A stretch of 64,000 nucleotides of DNA from Deltaproteobacteria bacterium (GTDB lineage: Bacteria > Myxococcota_A > UBA9160 > UBA4427). The notes beneath the pieces are model-generated. The model ran no database searches and was not told where the DNA came from. It worked only from the letters and a program-made list of their open reading frames with translations. The stretch lies in NCBI GenBank assembly GCA_002719955.1, contig PBFW01000007.1, positions 127,724 to 191,723 on the forward strand, given 5' to 3'. This document shows positions 35,222-44,390 of this stretch, in pieces (position 1 is the first letter of the stretch; each line of letters opens with the position of its first letter). Both the position numbers and the translations under genes were made by a program.

Positions 35222-36208
35222 ATGGAATTCGTGATCAGCTACGACATGCGCGCACCCGGCTTCGGCACCCCCACGCGCGAGATCTACCGAACCGCCCTCG
35301 ACCAATGCGAGTGGGCGGATGAGATCGGATTCGATGTCATCGGGCTCGGTGAACATCATGCCTCGGAGGATGGCTACCTCCCCTCGCCAATCCCGATGGC
35401 CGGCGCGATCGGGGGCCGAACCAGGCGCATCACGATTCGCCCCAATGTGCTGCTCGCCCCGCTCTATGAGCCCATCAAGCTCGCCGAGGACCTCGCAGTT
35501 CTTCAGTATATCTGTGGCGGTCGGCTCGAGGTCGTCATCGGAGCCGGCTACGTGCCCTACGAGTTCCAGATGTTCGGCAAGCGCAGAGAAGACCGGAAGG
35601 CGCTCTATATGAACACCTTCGAGGTCCTGCGGCGCGCCTGGACCGGTGAAACCTTCGACTACGAGGGGCGCAGCATCACCATTCGGCCGATCCCGGATCC
35701 TCCGCCGAGACTTCTGCTCGGCGGGACTCACAAGGCGGTGGCCCGTCGCGCGGCCAGGATCGCTGACGGATTCTACCCTCCGGGCGGCGAGAATTGGCAT
35801 GTCTACCGCAAGGCGTGTCTCGAACTCGGCAAGCCCGACCCGGGAGAGAACTTCAAGGCGCTCGGCCCGATCTACACCCATGTCACGAACGATCCCGATG
35901 GCGATTGGGCAAGGATCGCCCCCCACGCGAAGCATGTCGTGGAGTCCTACGCGAAGTGGACGGTCGAGGCCTACGGCAAGGCGGTGGGCCCTTTCGCGGG
36001 CGGAGTCGATGCTGACGACCTGCGTTCGAGTGGAAGTTACCTCTGCCTTCGACCCGAGGAAGCGGTCGAGATGATCCAGGGACTGGGTCGCGAGCGAACC
36101 TTCATCCTGACACCGCTGCTCGGGGGACTCGACCCCGCGCTCTCGTGGGCCGGTTTGAGACTCTTCGAAAAGGAGGTCTGGCCCCACGTGAAAGAGATGC
36201 GCGACTGA
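35222..36208 (+). CDS. Luciferase-like (LLM) flavin-dependent oxidoreductase
   Basis: 328 residues with the luciferase TIM barrel: EIGFDVIGLGEHHASEDGYL, TRRITIRPNVLLAPLYEP, and the phosphate-binding RLEVVIGAGYVPYEFQMF. The E-H-H motif near residue 40 is the substrate/flavin region found in alkanal- and F420-dependent members. The segment FDYEGRSITIRPIPDPPPR is also typical. It is different in detail from the LLM proteins at 17270 and 63688. A ribosome site (AAGGGA) precedes it. Substrate unknown. Confidence 0.9.
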   Translation: MEFVISYDMRAPGFGTPTREIYRTALDQCEWADEIGFDVIGLGEHHASEDGYLPSPIPMAGAIGGRTRRITIRPNVLLAPLYEPIKLAEDLAVLQYICGGRLEVVIGAGYVPYEFQMFGKRREDRKALYMNTFEVLRRAWTGETFDYEGRSITIRPIPDPPPRLLLGGTHKAVARRAARIADGFYPPGGENWHVYRKACLELGKPDPGENFKALGPIYTHVTNDPDGDWARIAPHAKHVVESYAKWTVEAYGKAVGPFAGGVDADDLRSSGSYLCLRPEEAVEMIQGLGRERTFILTPLLGGLDPALSWAGLRLFEKEVWPHVKEMRD

Positions 36209-36240
36209 TTCTCTTCGAGGACCCGAGAACAAGGCAGGGA

Positions 36241-36444
36241 GTGTCCAGTTTCGAGTCATCTGAGAAGGTCGCGATCGTGACCGACGCGGGCCAACACGGC
36301 GGACTGGCCCTCGCATCCGCGCTCGCCGAACGAGATGCCACCACCGCGGTCGACGATCTCGTCGGAGAGCGCGCACAAAGAGCCGCCGCAGAGGCCGCGT
36401 CCAGTGGTGGCGTTTACCGAAACGTCCGAAGGAGAAAACCGTGA
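36241..36444 (+). pseudogene. SDR N-terminal remnant, start-stop overlapping the next gene
   Basis: 67 codons from a GTG at 36241. SSEKVAIVTDAGQHGGLALA, SALAERDATTAVDDLVGERA and EAASSGGV match the first two beta-alpha units of a short-chain dehydrogenase, but the glycine motif is damaged (T-D instead of T-G, H-G-G in place of G-x-G) and the remaining 180 or so residues with the catalytic Tyr-Lys are absent. Its stop overlaps the hydrolase start (GTGA). It may still be translated and set the rate for the next gene, but it cannot be an SDR enzyme. Confidence 0.65.
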
Positions 36445-37115
36445 CCGAAGCACTCGTCCTCGCCCATGGCGCATTCCACGGTCCGTGGTGCTGGGATCGC
36501 ACCGTTGCTCGACTCCAGGAGCAAGGAATCCGTTGTATCGCGGTCGATTTAAATCGGGGAGGTCTGCATGCGGACCGCGAGGCGCTGCAGGGCGCTGTCG
36601 ATGCCGCCCGAGACGAAGGCTGCCGCGTGCATGCGATCGGTCATTCGCTCGGATGCCCTCCGGTTGCGTTGATCGATCCGAAAACGATCGCGACGGCGGT
36701 CCTGCTTGCCGGGCCCGTCGAAGGCCCGGGAATGCCGGGGATGGCCGATTGCACCTTCGAAGACTTCGGGTCGAAGCTGCTTCCCCAGGAGGATGGCCGC
36801 GCCTTCATGTCCCGCGCAAATGCTCGCGAGACGTTCTATCACCGCTGCACCGACGAAGAAGCCGAGTGGGCACTCGACCGACTTCGACCGACTTTCGTCT
36901 ACGGCGCCGAAGTCGCGGACACACCGATCTGGCAAGCGATCCCGGTCACCTATATCGCCTGCACGGACGATCGAGCCGTCCGGCCCGATTATCAAGCCGC
37001 GATCGCCCGTCAGATCCCCTTCTCTACCAGGATCGAGACCGATCACTCCCCGATGCTGGGCCGCTCAGAGGAATTGACCGAGATCATCATCACCGCGATG
37101 GGACGCGCTGGCTGA
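36441..37115 (+). CDS. Alpha/beta hydrolase of the esterase/hydroxynitrile-lyase type
   Basis: 224 residues, short alpha/beta hydrolase. LVLAHGAFHGPWCWDRTVAR is the oxyanion region seen in plant-type methyl-salicylate esterases and hydroxynitrile lyases. The nucleophile elbow is AIGHSLGC (Ser), the acid is in IACTDDRAV and the His in ETDHSPML. The GTG start at 36441 is preceded by AAGGAG. It probably hydrolyses small esters. It overlaps the SDR remnant upstream and is followed by a damaged gene tail. Confidence 0.88.
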   Translation: MTEALVLAHGAFHGPWCWDRTVARLQEQGIRCIAVDLNRGGLHADREALQGAVDAARDEGCRVHAIGHSLGCPPVALIDPKTIATAVLLAGPVEGPGMPGMADCTFEDFGSKLLPQEDGRAFMSRANARETFYHRCTDEEAEWALDRLRPTFVYGAEVADTPIWQAIPVTYIACTDDRAVRPDYQAAIARQIPFSTRIETDHSPMLGRSEELTEIIITAMGRAG

Positions 37116-37205
37116 ACGCGACTCCGCACAGCACCGACTCGATCCCGCGCCGTCTGCTGCACCTGCTGAGCGCCGCCTCATCGAAGGCCCAGACATGCCC
37201 CCCCT

Positions 37206-37340
37206 CCGAGCATCGAGCCCGTCGACGACGCCGAATGCGGCCGCGGCAAGGTGGACACTCTGCTCAATCAGATCGGGATCGACCCCGGCATGACGGATTT
37301 TCTGATCACGGCGATCATGCCGCTGCCTGAACTCGACTGA
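37206..37340 (+). pseudogene. Unidentified gene tail
   Basis: The frame ending in TGA at 37338-37340 reads SIEPVDDAECGRGKVDTLLN and QIGIDPGMTDFLITAIMPLP before the stop. This has the even composition of real protein, unlike the proline/arginine-rich sequence before it in the same frame. No start codon or ribosome site precedes it. I take it as the C-terminal 40 or so residues of a lost gene. The family is not recognised. Confidence 0.4.
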
Positions 37341-37430
37341 TGATCGCGAATCGAAGACACCGAAAATTCAGGTTGGGAACATGCGCCCGCTGCGACTACC
37401 CTGGGGATCCACGCGAATCCGGGAGCGCAT

Positions 37431-38216
37431 ATGAGCAGACTCGAAGGCAAGGTGGCATGGGTATCCGGCGGAAGCGGAGGCATCGGCTCCGCGACACTGC
37501 GACGATTCGTCCAGGAGGGCGCCGCCGTCGTCTGTTCCGATATCAATGACGAGGGGGGACAGAAACTCGTCGACGAATTGAAGGCTGCGGGCGGTCGCGC
37601 GACCTACTCGCATTGCGATGTCACGAGCCTCGAAGAGATCAGAGCGAGTATCGATGCCACTGTCGAAGAATTCGGCCGCATCGACATCCTCTTCAATAAT
37701 GCCGCGACGAGTACCGGCGGTTATGTCGCCGATCTCGATCCCGAGGGTTGGGATCAGAGCCTTCGCGTGATGTTGACCGCCGCAATGTACGGCATGAAGG
37801 CTGCGATTCCCTATATGCTCGAACAGGGCGGCGGCTCGATCATCTCCACCTCTTCGATCTACGGTCTCGTTTCGAGTTCGGGCAATGCGCCCTACGCGAC
37901 CGCAAAGGCCGGCCTGATCAACCTGACCCGCTCCGCCGCCCTCGAATACGGCCGCAAGGGCATCCGCGCAAATTGCATCTGCCCCGGCGCAGTCGAAACG
38001 CCGATGTTGGATGCCGTCGTCTCCCTTGGGCTCAAGAGCCGGGAAGCCATCGCGGAGATGCACGCCACCGGCCGAACCATCCAGCCCGAAGAAGTCGCGA
38101 ATCTCGTTCTCTTCCTGGCGAGCGACGAGTCCTCGGGAATCACGGCGCAGGCGATCGCGATCGACGGCGGTCTGCTCGCCGGCTGTGACCTCACCGGCAT
38201 CCCGCCGCTCGGCTGA
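37431..38216 (+). CDS. Short-chain dehydrogenase/reductase
   Basis: A 261-residue classical SDR. Cofactor loop VSGGSGGIGSATLRRF, with the first residue Ser instead of Thr; Asp in CSDINDEGG favours NAD. NNAATSTGG replaces the NAG motif, the catalytic Ser is in STSSIYGLVSS and the Y-x3-K is YATAK. Length and ending (ITAQAIAIDGGLL) are typical. It is ten bases upstream of the third sulfotransferase and so very likely co-expressed; it may make or remove the hydroxyl group that is sulfated. Confidence 0.92.
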   Translation: MSRLEGKVAWVSGGSGGIGSATLRRFVQEGAAVVCSDINDEGGQKLVDELKAAGGRATYSHCDVTSLEEIRASIDATVEEFGRIDILFNNAATSTGGYVADLDPEGWDQSLRVMLTAAMYGMKAAIPYMLEQGGGSIISTSSIYGLVSSSGNAPYATAKAGLINLTRSAALEYGRKGIRANCICPGAVETPMLDAVVSLGLKSREAIAEMHATGRTIQPEEVANLVLFLASDESSGITAQAIAIDGGLLAGCDLTGIPPLG

Positions 38217-38226
38217 ACAGAAACGA

Positions 38227-39405
38227 ATGAGTGATGAAATCTCGGATCTCTCCACCGAGTCGATCCTCGCAGAGGCGAGCCGGCGCGCAGGAGGGCGGAC
38301 GAACACCGGTGAGGGCCAATTTCTGGAAGGCCTGCAGCGGCTCTGCGATTCGCTCGAGAGCGAAGCCAGGCTGACACCGCTCGGCCGGATGATCGCGCGA
38401 GAGCGAGTCATCCTCTCCACCGCCAATCGTCTGAACTACCTGGCGGACCGGCAGCGGAATCCTTCGATCGCCCAGGAAAAAATCGTCGCACCCGTGGTGG
38501 TCGTGGGCATGCCTCGAACGGGTTCGACGATCCTGCACGATATCCTGGCGCAGGACCCGGATAGCCGCGCACCGCTCACCTGGGAGACTATGTTTCCGTC
38601 GCCTCCCCCAGAACCGGAGACCTTCGAGACCGATTCTCGCATCGAGGCGTGCGATGCGACCTTCCCGGGTGTGGACGCGCAGATTCCAGCGTTCAAGGCG
38701 ATGCACCCGATGGGCGCTCGGCTGTCGCAGGAATGTGTGACGAGCATGGCAGACACGATGGTTTCGCCGCTCTTCCACAACCAGTTCCGGGTCCATCGCT
38801 ACCAGGACTGGGTCGATCACGAGGCGGATTGGTCCCGCGTCTACGAATTCCACGAATGGCAGCTCCAGCATCTCGGCTGGAAGGTCAAGCGCGATCGCTG
38901 GGTGCTCAAGACCGGCGCGCATATGTGGGGCCTGGAATATCTGCTCGCGCGCTACCCGGATGCGCGGATCGTCTTCACGCACCGTGACCCGGTGAAATCG
39001 ATGACCTCCTACGCGAGCTTGACCTCCCTCGTGCGCTCGATGGGCAGCGACGAGGTCGACCCGACCGAGATTGCCGAGGACTGGACGGCGCGCATCAAAC
39101 GCGTCCTCGAACATTCGATCTCGGTTCGCACGAACGACCACCCTCGGGCCCGATTCTATGAGATGCATTTCCAGGATTTCGTCGCGGATCAGTTCGCGGT
39201 CGTCGAGCAGATCTACGATGCCTTCGACCTGCCCATGACAGGGGAGGCCGCCGATCGCATGAAGGCCTTCATCGCGGATAATCCCAAGGGCAAGCACGGC
39301 ATTCATCGGTATTCACCGGAAGAATATGGCATCGATCCCGAGCGGATCCGCGAGTCCTTCCGCCCCTACATGGAGCGATTCGGGCTCGAGCCCGAGACGC
39401 TCTAA
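38227..39405 (+). CDS. Sulfotransferase-family protein (third of three)
   Basis: 392 residues. PAPS loop VVVVGMPRTGSTILHDILAQ near residues 88-107 and 3'-phosphate region RIVFTHRDPVKSMTSYASL. A helical N-terminal part of about 90 residues precedes it, as in the protein at 32215. The C-terminus (GIHRYSPEEYGIDPERIRES) is also shared with that protein in character. It follows an SDR by ten bases and precedes an MDR reductase by 13 bases, then a DUF1214 gene, forming a four-gene set. Confidence 0.9.
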   Translation: MSDEISDLSTESILAEASRRAGGRTNTGEGQFLEGLQRLCDSLESEARLTPLGRMIARERVILSTANRLNYLADRQRNPSIAQEKIVAPVVVVGMPRTGSTILHDILAQDPDSRAPLTWETMFPSPPPEPETFETDSRIEACDATFPGVDAQIPAFKAMHPMGARLSQECVTSMADTMVSPLFHNQFRVHRYQDWVDHEADWSRVYEFHEWQLQHLGWKVKRDRWVLKTGAHMWGLEYLLARYPDARIVFTHRDPVKSMTSYASLTSLVRSMGSDEVDPTEIAEDWTARIKRVLEHSISVRTNDHPRARFYEMHFQDFVADQFAVVEQIYDAFDLPMTGEAADRMKAFIADNPKGKHGIHRYSPEEYGIDPERIRESFRPYMERFGLEPETL

Positions 39406-39418
39406 CGAGAGGTTCCCC

Positions 39419-40492
39419 ATGCCAGACCCGACCGATCTCCCAGGCGAAATGCGCGCCTGGCGCGTCCACGAATGGGGGCCCGAGCCCAAGGACGCGCTCC
39501 AGCTCGACACGGTCCCCCTTCCCGTACCCGAGGCGGAGGAGCTGCTCGTCCGCGCCCTGGCAATCCCGCTCAATCTGAATGACATCGAGCGGATCAACGG
39601 TCAGAACATGATGGTGCGACCGGAGCTCCCGGTGACGCCCGGCATGGAGGTGATGGGCATCGTGGCCGCGGCCGGGAATGGCGTCGAGGATTGGGTCGGT
39701 CGGCGGGTCGTCGCGATGCCCAAGCAGGCTACGGGCGGGTTCGCTGAGTATTCGATCTGCCCGGTCGTCTCGGCCTTCGACATGCCGGAGGAGATTCCGC
39801 TCCCCGATGCGGCGGCCCTCTTTTTCCCCTACCACCTAGCGTGGCTGGGGCTGATCGACCGAGCCGGCTTGTCCGCGGGCGAGAGCGTCCTGATCCACGC
39901 AGGCGCCGGGGGATCGGGATCCGCCTCGATCCAGCTCGCCAAGAGCCTCGGCGCAAAGGTCTTCGCGACCGCCGGAAGCCCCGAGAAAGTCGCCCTCTGT
40001 CGCGAGCTCGGCGCCGACGTCGCGATCGACTACGAGCGCGAGGACTTCCAAGCGGTCATCCTCGAAGCGACGGACAAAAAGGGGGTCGACGTCGTCTTCG
40101 ACAACGTGGGGGAAGGCGTGATGGAGAAATCCATGAACAGCCTCGCATACAACGGTCGCTACCTGATGATGGGCTTCGCCTCGGACAAGCGCTTCGCCGA
40201 CGAAAAGCTGATCGTGCCGCGCCGGATCTCGGCGGGGAATTTCAAGCTATGTGGCGTGCTGCTCGCCTACGCGAAAGAGGGTGTCGCGTCGATGATGAAG
40301 CAGGCGATGGGATGGAATTTCTGTTCCGACGCCCTCGGCGCGGAGATCATGGCGGGAATCGTCGATCTCGTGCGCGAGAAGAAGGTGAGACCCGTGATCG
40401 GCGAGATCACGAGCTTCGAGCTGCTGCCGGCCGCGATCACGCGCATGCGGGACCGGAAAACGACGGGGCGCGTGGTCGTGATGCTCGACTGA
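39419..40492 (+). CDS. Quinone-oxidoreductase-type (MDR) NADPH dehydrogenase
   Basis: 357 residues of the medium-chain family without the zinc ligands, so of the quinone-reductase/enoyl-reductase kind. ELPVTPGMEVMGIVAAAGNG opens the catalytic domain and HAGAGGSGSASIQLAKSLGA is the nucleotide-binding loop. GVDVVFDNVGEGVMEKSMN matches the family. The ATG at 39419 has GAGAGG upstream. It lies in the same direction as the SDR, sulfotransferase and DUF1214 gene. Reaction probably reduction of a C=C or C=O bond with NADPH. Confidence 0.9.
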   Translation: MPDPTDLPGEMRAWRVHEWGPEPKDALQLDTVPLPVPEAEELLVRALAIPLNLNDIERINGQNMMVRPELPVTPGMEVMGIVAAAGNGVEDWVGRRVVAMPKQATGGFAEYSICPVVSAFDMPEEIPLPDAAALFFPYHLAWLGLIDRAGLSAGESVLIHAGAGGSGSASIQLAKSLGAKVFATAGSPEKVALCRELGADVAIDYEREDFQAVILEATDKKGVDVVFDNVGEGVMEKSMNSLAYNGRYLMMGFASDKRFADEKLIVPRRISAGNFKLCGVLLAYAKEGVASMMKQAMGWNFCSDALGAEIMAGIVDLVREKKVRPVIGEITSFELLPAAITRMRDRKTTGRVVVMLD

Positions 40493-40597
40493 TCGATCGC
40501 CGCCGCGCGCCCGAACGCCCATTCATACGTGCATGGAGGCTGGAGACGTCTCCATACCCGCCCGGACGCGAATTTCTAGCGCGAAGGAACCCGGCCA

Positions 40598-41911
40598 ATG
40601 ACGACAAATCGAACCCAGCCTGCCATCACCCGCCGACAGCTCCTCGCGAGCTCGACCGGTCTCGCACTCGCCACCGGCACGAGCGCAACGCTTTCCGGCT
40701 GCGCCTCCATCGCGACCCGGGTCGCAGCGACGAGCGCACCCGAAGCCGTCCGCCCTCTGATCCACCAGATGGCGGATCCCGCCGCGGCCGTTTCGAGCGG
40801 GGAGGCCTGGGTGGCCTTCTGTGACGCGCTGAAGCCGTTGGCACGCCACGTGACGGGGCCCGAGTCCCTCGGCGATCTCCAGATCCAAACCGAAGGCATC
40901 CGATGTCTCAGCCGGCTGGTCTCGCTCGGGCTCGACCGTTTCCTCGAGCACGGCGATCCCCGACACCCCGCCTTCTACGATCTACAGACCGCGACCCGCA
41001 AATACCTGGGCGACAACCCGGACCAGACCTATCGCGGGGTCGCGATCGAGGGCTCGGGAACGTACCGGATCCGCGCGAACGCGGCCGGCGCCGCTGGGGT
41101 CGAGATCGGGCTCTACGCCGGCAGCTTTCGGAGCGACGAAGCCGACGAGAGCGGGGGACGGCGCCTCGTCGATTCCCTCGACGAGACGGCGCTCTCGATC
41201 GAAGACGACGGCTCCTTCGAGGTTCGCGTGGGTCGTGACCCGGTTGGGAGCCACGACGATGACGGCGCGCGCCCGGGGAATTTCCTGCGCCTCGAAGACG
41301 ACGCGAACGCACTTCTCATCCGGACCTATTTCTGGGAGCAGGAACTTCGCGAGAACCACTCGATGCCCCTGATCGAAAGGCTCGACGTCGAAGAGCCGGC
41401 GCCACCGGTCGATCCGGCGACCGTTCTACGCGGCTTCATCGCAACGGCAATGTTTATCGACGGTAGCCTCGACTGGTGGAACCACTTCGAGGGGATCAAG
41501 ACCGGGCGCAACGAGTTGATCGTGATGCCCGACGACGGCGCGGTGCAGACGCCGACCCTCGTCCAATACGTGAACGGCCAGGTCGAGCTCGAACGCGACG
41601 AGGCCCTCCTGCTCGAGTTTCATCCCGGCGAAGAACCCGGCTACTGGAGCTGGGTCCTGCAGAACATGTGGGGCGAGACGCCGGACTGGCGCGACCGCCC
41701 CGTCGTGTTGAACAACCAAGAGCTCGAGCGAGCGGCGGACGGCACCATCCGGATCGTGATCGCCCACGCGGATCCGGGCCTACCGAATTGGATGGACATG
41801 TCGGGGCATCCCCGACTGCTGCTCAGCCTGCGGTGGCGCGGCGAGACAGCGCTGCCCGAGATCTCGACGCGGACAGTCGGCGCGTCCGGGCTCGCCGCGC
41901 TGCGCGTCTGA
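40598..41911 (+). CDS. DUF1214-type protein with export signal (third of three paralogues)
   Basis: 437 residues. The start ITRRQLLASSTGLALATGTS has a twin-arginine-like R-R-x-L-L followed by a hydrophobic stretch and LSGC, so it may be a Tat-exported lipoprotein. The rest has the same plan as the other two paralogues: VAFCDALKPLARHVTGPESL and EGIRCLSRLVSLGLDRFLEH, then YWSWVLQNMWGETPDWRDRP and TIRIVIAHADPGLPNWMDMS. The other two lack a signal, so the family members work in different compartments here. It meets the next gene tail to tail with no gap. Confidence 0.87.
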   Translation: MTTNRTQPAITRRQLLASSTGLALATGTSATLSGCASIATRVAATSAPEAVRPLIHQMADPAAAVSSGEAWVAFCDALKPLARHVTGPESLGDLQIQTEGIRCLSRLVSLGLDRFLEHGDPRHPAFYDLQTATRKYLGDNPDQTYRGVAIEGSGTYRIRANAAGAAGVEIGLYAGSFRSDEADESGGRRLVDSLDETALSIEDDGSFEVRVGRDPVGSHDDDGARPGNFLRLEDDANALLIRTYFWEQELRENHSMPLIERLDVEEPAPPVDPATVLRGFIATAMFIDGSLDWWNHFEGIKTGRNELIVMPDDGAVQTPTLVQYVNGQVELERDEALLLEFHPGEEPGYWSWVLQNMWGETPDWRDRPVVLNNQELERAADGTIRIVIAHADPGLPNWMDMSGHPRLLLSLRWRGETALPEISTRTVGASGLAALRV

Positions 41912-42592
41912 TCAGGCCCAGCGGAACTCGCTCATACCACCGGTGATCGCCGTCTCGAAATCGTAGAAGCTCGGGACATGGGCGAACATCTCCTTGACGA
42001 CCTCGGGCGGGCCGAAGTAGATCGACTCATCGGTGAAGTCGTCGAGGCTCGGGAAGCGTTCGAGGACGATCCCCAGGTAGACGGGCGCCGCGGGGGTGAG
42101 TCGCCGCGCGACCGCATTCCTTATATAGGAGTCGCGGGTCGGGTGGAGATCGAAGGAGAGCTTCGAGTGCGCGGTCCAATCGCGGTAGAAGTCGTCCAGT
42201 TCGACCGCGGCGGGCTTGTCGTTGATCCCCCATTGGGTGACACCGGGGACGCGTCCGCCCTCTTCGACCGAGTGCGGGCAGGTTGCCAGTACCGATTCGG
42301 TGACGAGATAGCCCCAGAGCGCACCACAATGATTCGACAGCACCTCTTCGATCGCAGGTCGTGAATCGAGCGTCGGGAGCCAGCACTCGAAGACGGCAGA
42401 GAGCGAGGCGAAGTCGCCCCCGATCCGCGCCGCACAGCGCCTGCGAATCTCCTCCGCCTGATCCGGAACCAGCAGGGCGATCCGCTCGCCCCCGATTGCC
42501 TTCGCCCGCGGGACGATGGCATCGGCGATCCGATCGACCCGACCCTCGAGCCCGTCCGCGGGATCGTTCAACACGTAGATCAACTTTTCCAT
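41912..42592 (-). CDS. EthD-like dimeric alpha/beta-barrel protein
   Basis: 226 residues starting MEKLIYVLNDPADGLE. The layout suggests two ferredoxin-like units: IYVLNDPADGLEGRVDRIAD and later APVYLGIVLERFPSLDDFTD, as in EthD-type and similar proteins. Such proteins often assist P450 or polyketide-type chemistry, but no role is proven here. No signal peptide. It is divergent from the SDR at 42832. The family assignment is tentative. Confidence 0.6.
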   Translation of the reverse strand: MEKLIYVLNDPADGLEGRVDRIADAIVPRAKAIGGERIALLVPDQAEEIRRRCAARIGGDFASLSAVFECWLPTLDSRPAIEEVLSNHCGALWGYLVTESVLATCPHSVEEGGRVPGVTQWGINDKPAAVELDDFYRDWTAHSKLSFDLHPTRDSYIRNAVARRLTPAAPVYLGIVLERFPSLDDFTDESIYFGPPEVVKEMFAHVPSFYDFETAITGGMSEFRWA

Positions 42593-42831
42593 GGCTTGAG
42601 TCCTCTCCTGGGCCTTGCTCGTCTCGGGGCAAGCGACCGCCGACAGTCCGGACGACGCCCCCGCCGACCGAAAGGGCCGCCCCAGGCTAACCGAGATGAT
42701 CCGACCCGACCCCGGCTTTCGCCTCGCTTGCTATCGTCCGCGCCTTCACGCGACCCCTCAGGCCGCATGCCCATTGCAGACAACCGCGGCCCCCCCACCG
42801 AGGGGAGAGCCCTATCCGGAGCTTCGTCACC

Positions 42832-43650
42832 ATGACCCAATCCCACCCCTTCGACTATTCGAGCAAGCGCGTCGTCATCACCGGAGCGTTCTCGGGTGTC
42901 GGGGCCGCCCTCCTGGACGTCCTCGTCGAGCTCGGTGGCCCGGAGGTGATCGCCCTCGACATCAAGAAGCCCGAGGGTCCGATCAGCACCTTCATCGAGA
43001 CGAATATGGGGAGCGTTTCCTCCGTCGCCGCCGCGATCGATGCGATCGACGGCCCGATCGATGTCCTCTTCAATAATGCCGGCATCGCCGCGACCCACCC
43101 CGTCGAGGACGTGATGGCCGTGAACTGGCTCGGCCTGCGCCAACTCTCCGAAGGACTGCTGCCGCAGATCGAGGCGGGGGGCGCAATCGCGAACACCGCG
43201 TCCATCGCCGGCGGGCAGTGGCCCGGACATCTCCAGGAAGTCCTCGAGTGCATCTCGATCGAAAGTCCCGAAGAGCTCTTCGGCTGGTGCGGCGAGCACG
43301 CGGAACTCGTGGGCGACGGCTACGCCTTCTCCAAAGAATGTGTCCAGGTCTACACGATGAAGAGTGCGAAGGACACGCTGGCCAAGCGGGTCCGCACCAA
43401 TAGCGTCTGCCCTGCGCCGATCGATACTCCACTCCTGCCCGACTTCAACAAGACGATGACCGAGAAGACGATCGACTGGACAATCGATCAGGCGGGCGGA
43501 ACGATCGCGACGCCGCGTGACATCGCGATGACCCTCTCGTTCATCGGCTCCGACGCATCTCGCTACGTGAATGGCGTGAACCTCGATGTCGACATGGGCT
43601 TCAACGCGTTCATGACAACCGGACAGCTCGACTTCTCGGGCCTGGCCTGA
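42832..43650 (+). CDS. SDR, 3-alpha-hydroxysteroid dehydrogenase/carbonyl reductase type
   Basis: 272 residues. The cofactor loop VVITGAFSGVGAALLDVL and the early DIKKPEG (Asp, NAD) are followed by the short first half and the insertion before the active site seen in 3-alpha-hydroxysteroid dehydrogenase/carbonyl reductase and coniferyl-alcohol dehydrogenase relatives. The catalytic residues are in NTASIAGGQW (Ser) and GYAFSKECV (Tyr-x3-Lys). After the lysine, RVRTNSVCPAPIDTPLLPDF is typical. The substrate is an alcohol or ketone, possibly steroid-like. Confidence 0.87.
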   Translation: MTQSHPFDYSSKRVVITGAFSGVGAALLDVLVELGGPEVIALDIKKPEGPISTFIETNMGSVSSVAAAIDAIDGPIDVLFNNAGIAATHPVEDVMAVNWLGLRQLSEGLLPQIEAGGAIANTASIAGGQWPGHLQEVLECISIESPEELFGWCGEHAELVGDGYAFSKECVQVYTMKSAKDTLAKRVRTNSVCPAPIDTPLLPDFNKTMTEKTIDWTIDQAGGTIATPRDIAMTLSFIGSDASRYVNGVNLDVDMGFNAFMTTGQLDFSGLA

Positions 43651-44390
43651 GATCTCATTGAACTCGAATCGGACCCGGCAGCACGATGGGTGCCGACCGG
43701 ACCCGGATCGATCTAGTCCTCGTCCCCGACGCCCGTCACGCATCCATCGCTCACCCAGAGGCGCGACAATATCGCCGGCCTTGGCATCGCGGGTATAAGC
43801 GATATTCGGCGGGCGCTTGGGGTCGTGGCGAGGAGCGGAATCAAGGAACGGATGAGCGCGGGGCACAGGAGGGCGAATCCTTTCGGCGGATGGAGGCGAA
43901 CACCGGGGCGCTCGAAGTTCGCGGCACGACGAATCTGGTTCGGAGCAGACAGGAAAGAGCCAGTCGTTTGCTTTCGCCACCTTGGCGAACACATTTGCCC
44001 ACGCGTAGGCCAGCAAGCCCCGTTCCCTCGCGAAGGGGCGGCGAGACGCGTGGCGCGTGACTCGAAGCGACCCCTGTTGCCCGACGTCGCAGGTTCAGAA
44101 CGAACTTGTGTTCTAGAGAAAGATCATTCCCAGGAGGATGAAAAAAGTTTCCCACCGAAACGACCAGCGGGGATTGGCACGTCCGGATCTCGCCGGAGAT
44201 TCGTCGTTCGGAGCGGAAGGAAAATGCGTCGAGCGCGACCGCTGAGCTCGGGTCATCCGCAGCCGGTCCGCTTTGCTTGACTCGCGCCGGCGTCCGTAGC
44301 CAATTGGCTGTGGCGGGCGCTGCGATGGAGGAGATGCCCGGCGTTCCTTCTACGAGGGCCGCTCGCTCGCCACCTTCGTCTCTTGCCGCG
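43651..44390. other. About 740 bases with no gene I can support
   Basis: Open frames exist on both strands but are rich in arginine, proline and serine and have no family-like pattern. The section around 44100-44230 is visibly less G+C-rich than its surroundings. Given the remnants elsewhere it may hold further decayed coding sequence, but I cannot name any. Confidence 0.5.

Noticed and set aside
43713-44016. Minus-strand frame beginning with a hydrophobic stretch (AYAWANVFAKVAKANDWLFP)
   Set aside because: The first 20 residues look protein-like, but the rest is Arg/Pro-rich and no ribosome site or family match is seen; left as non-coding.
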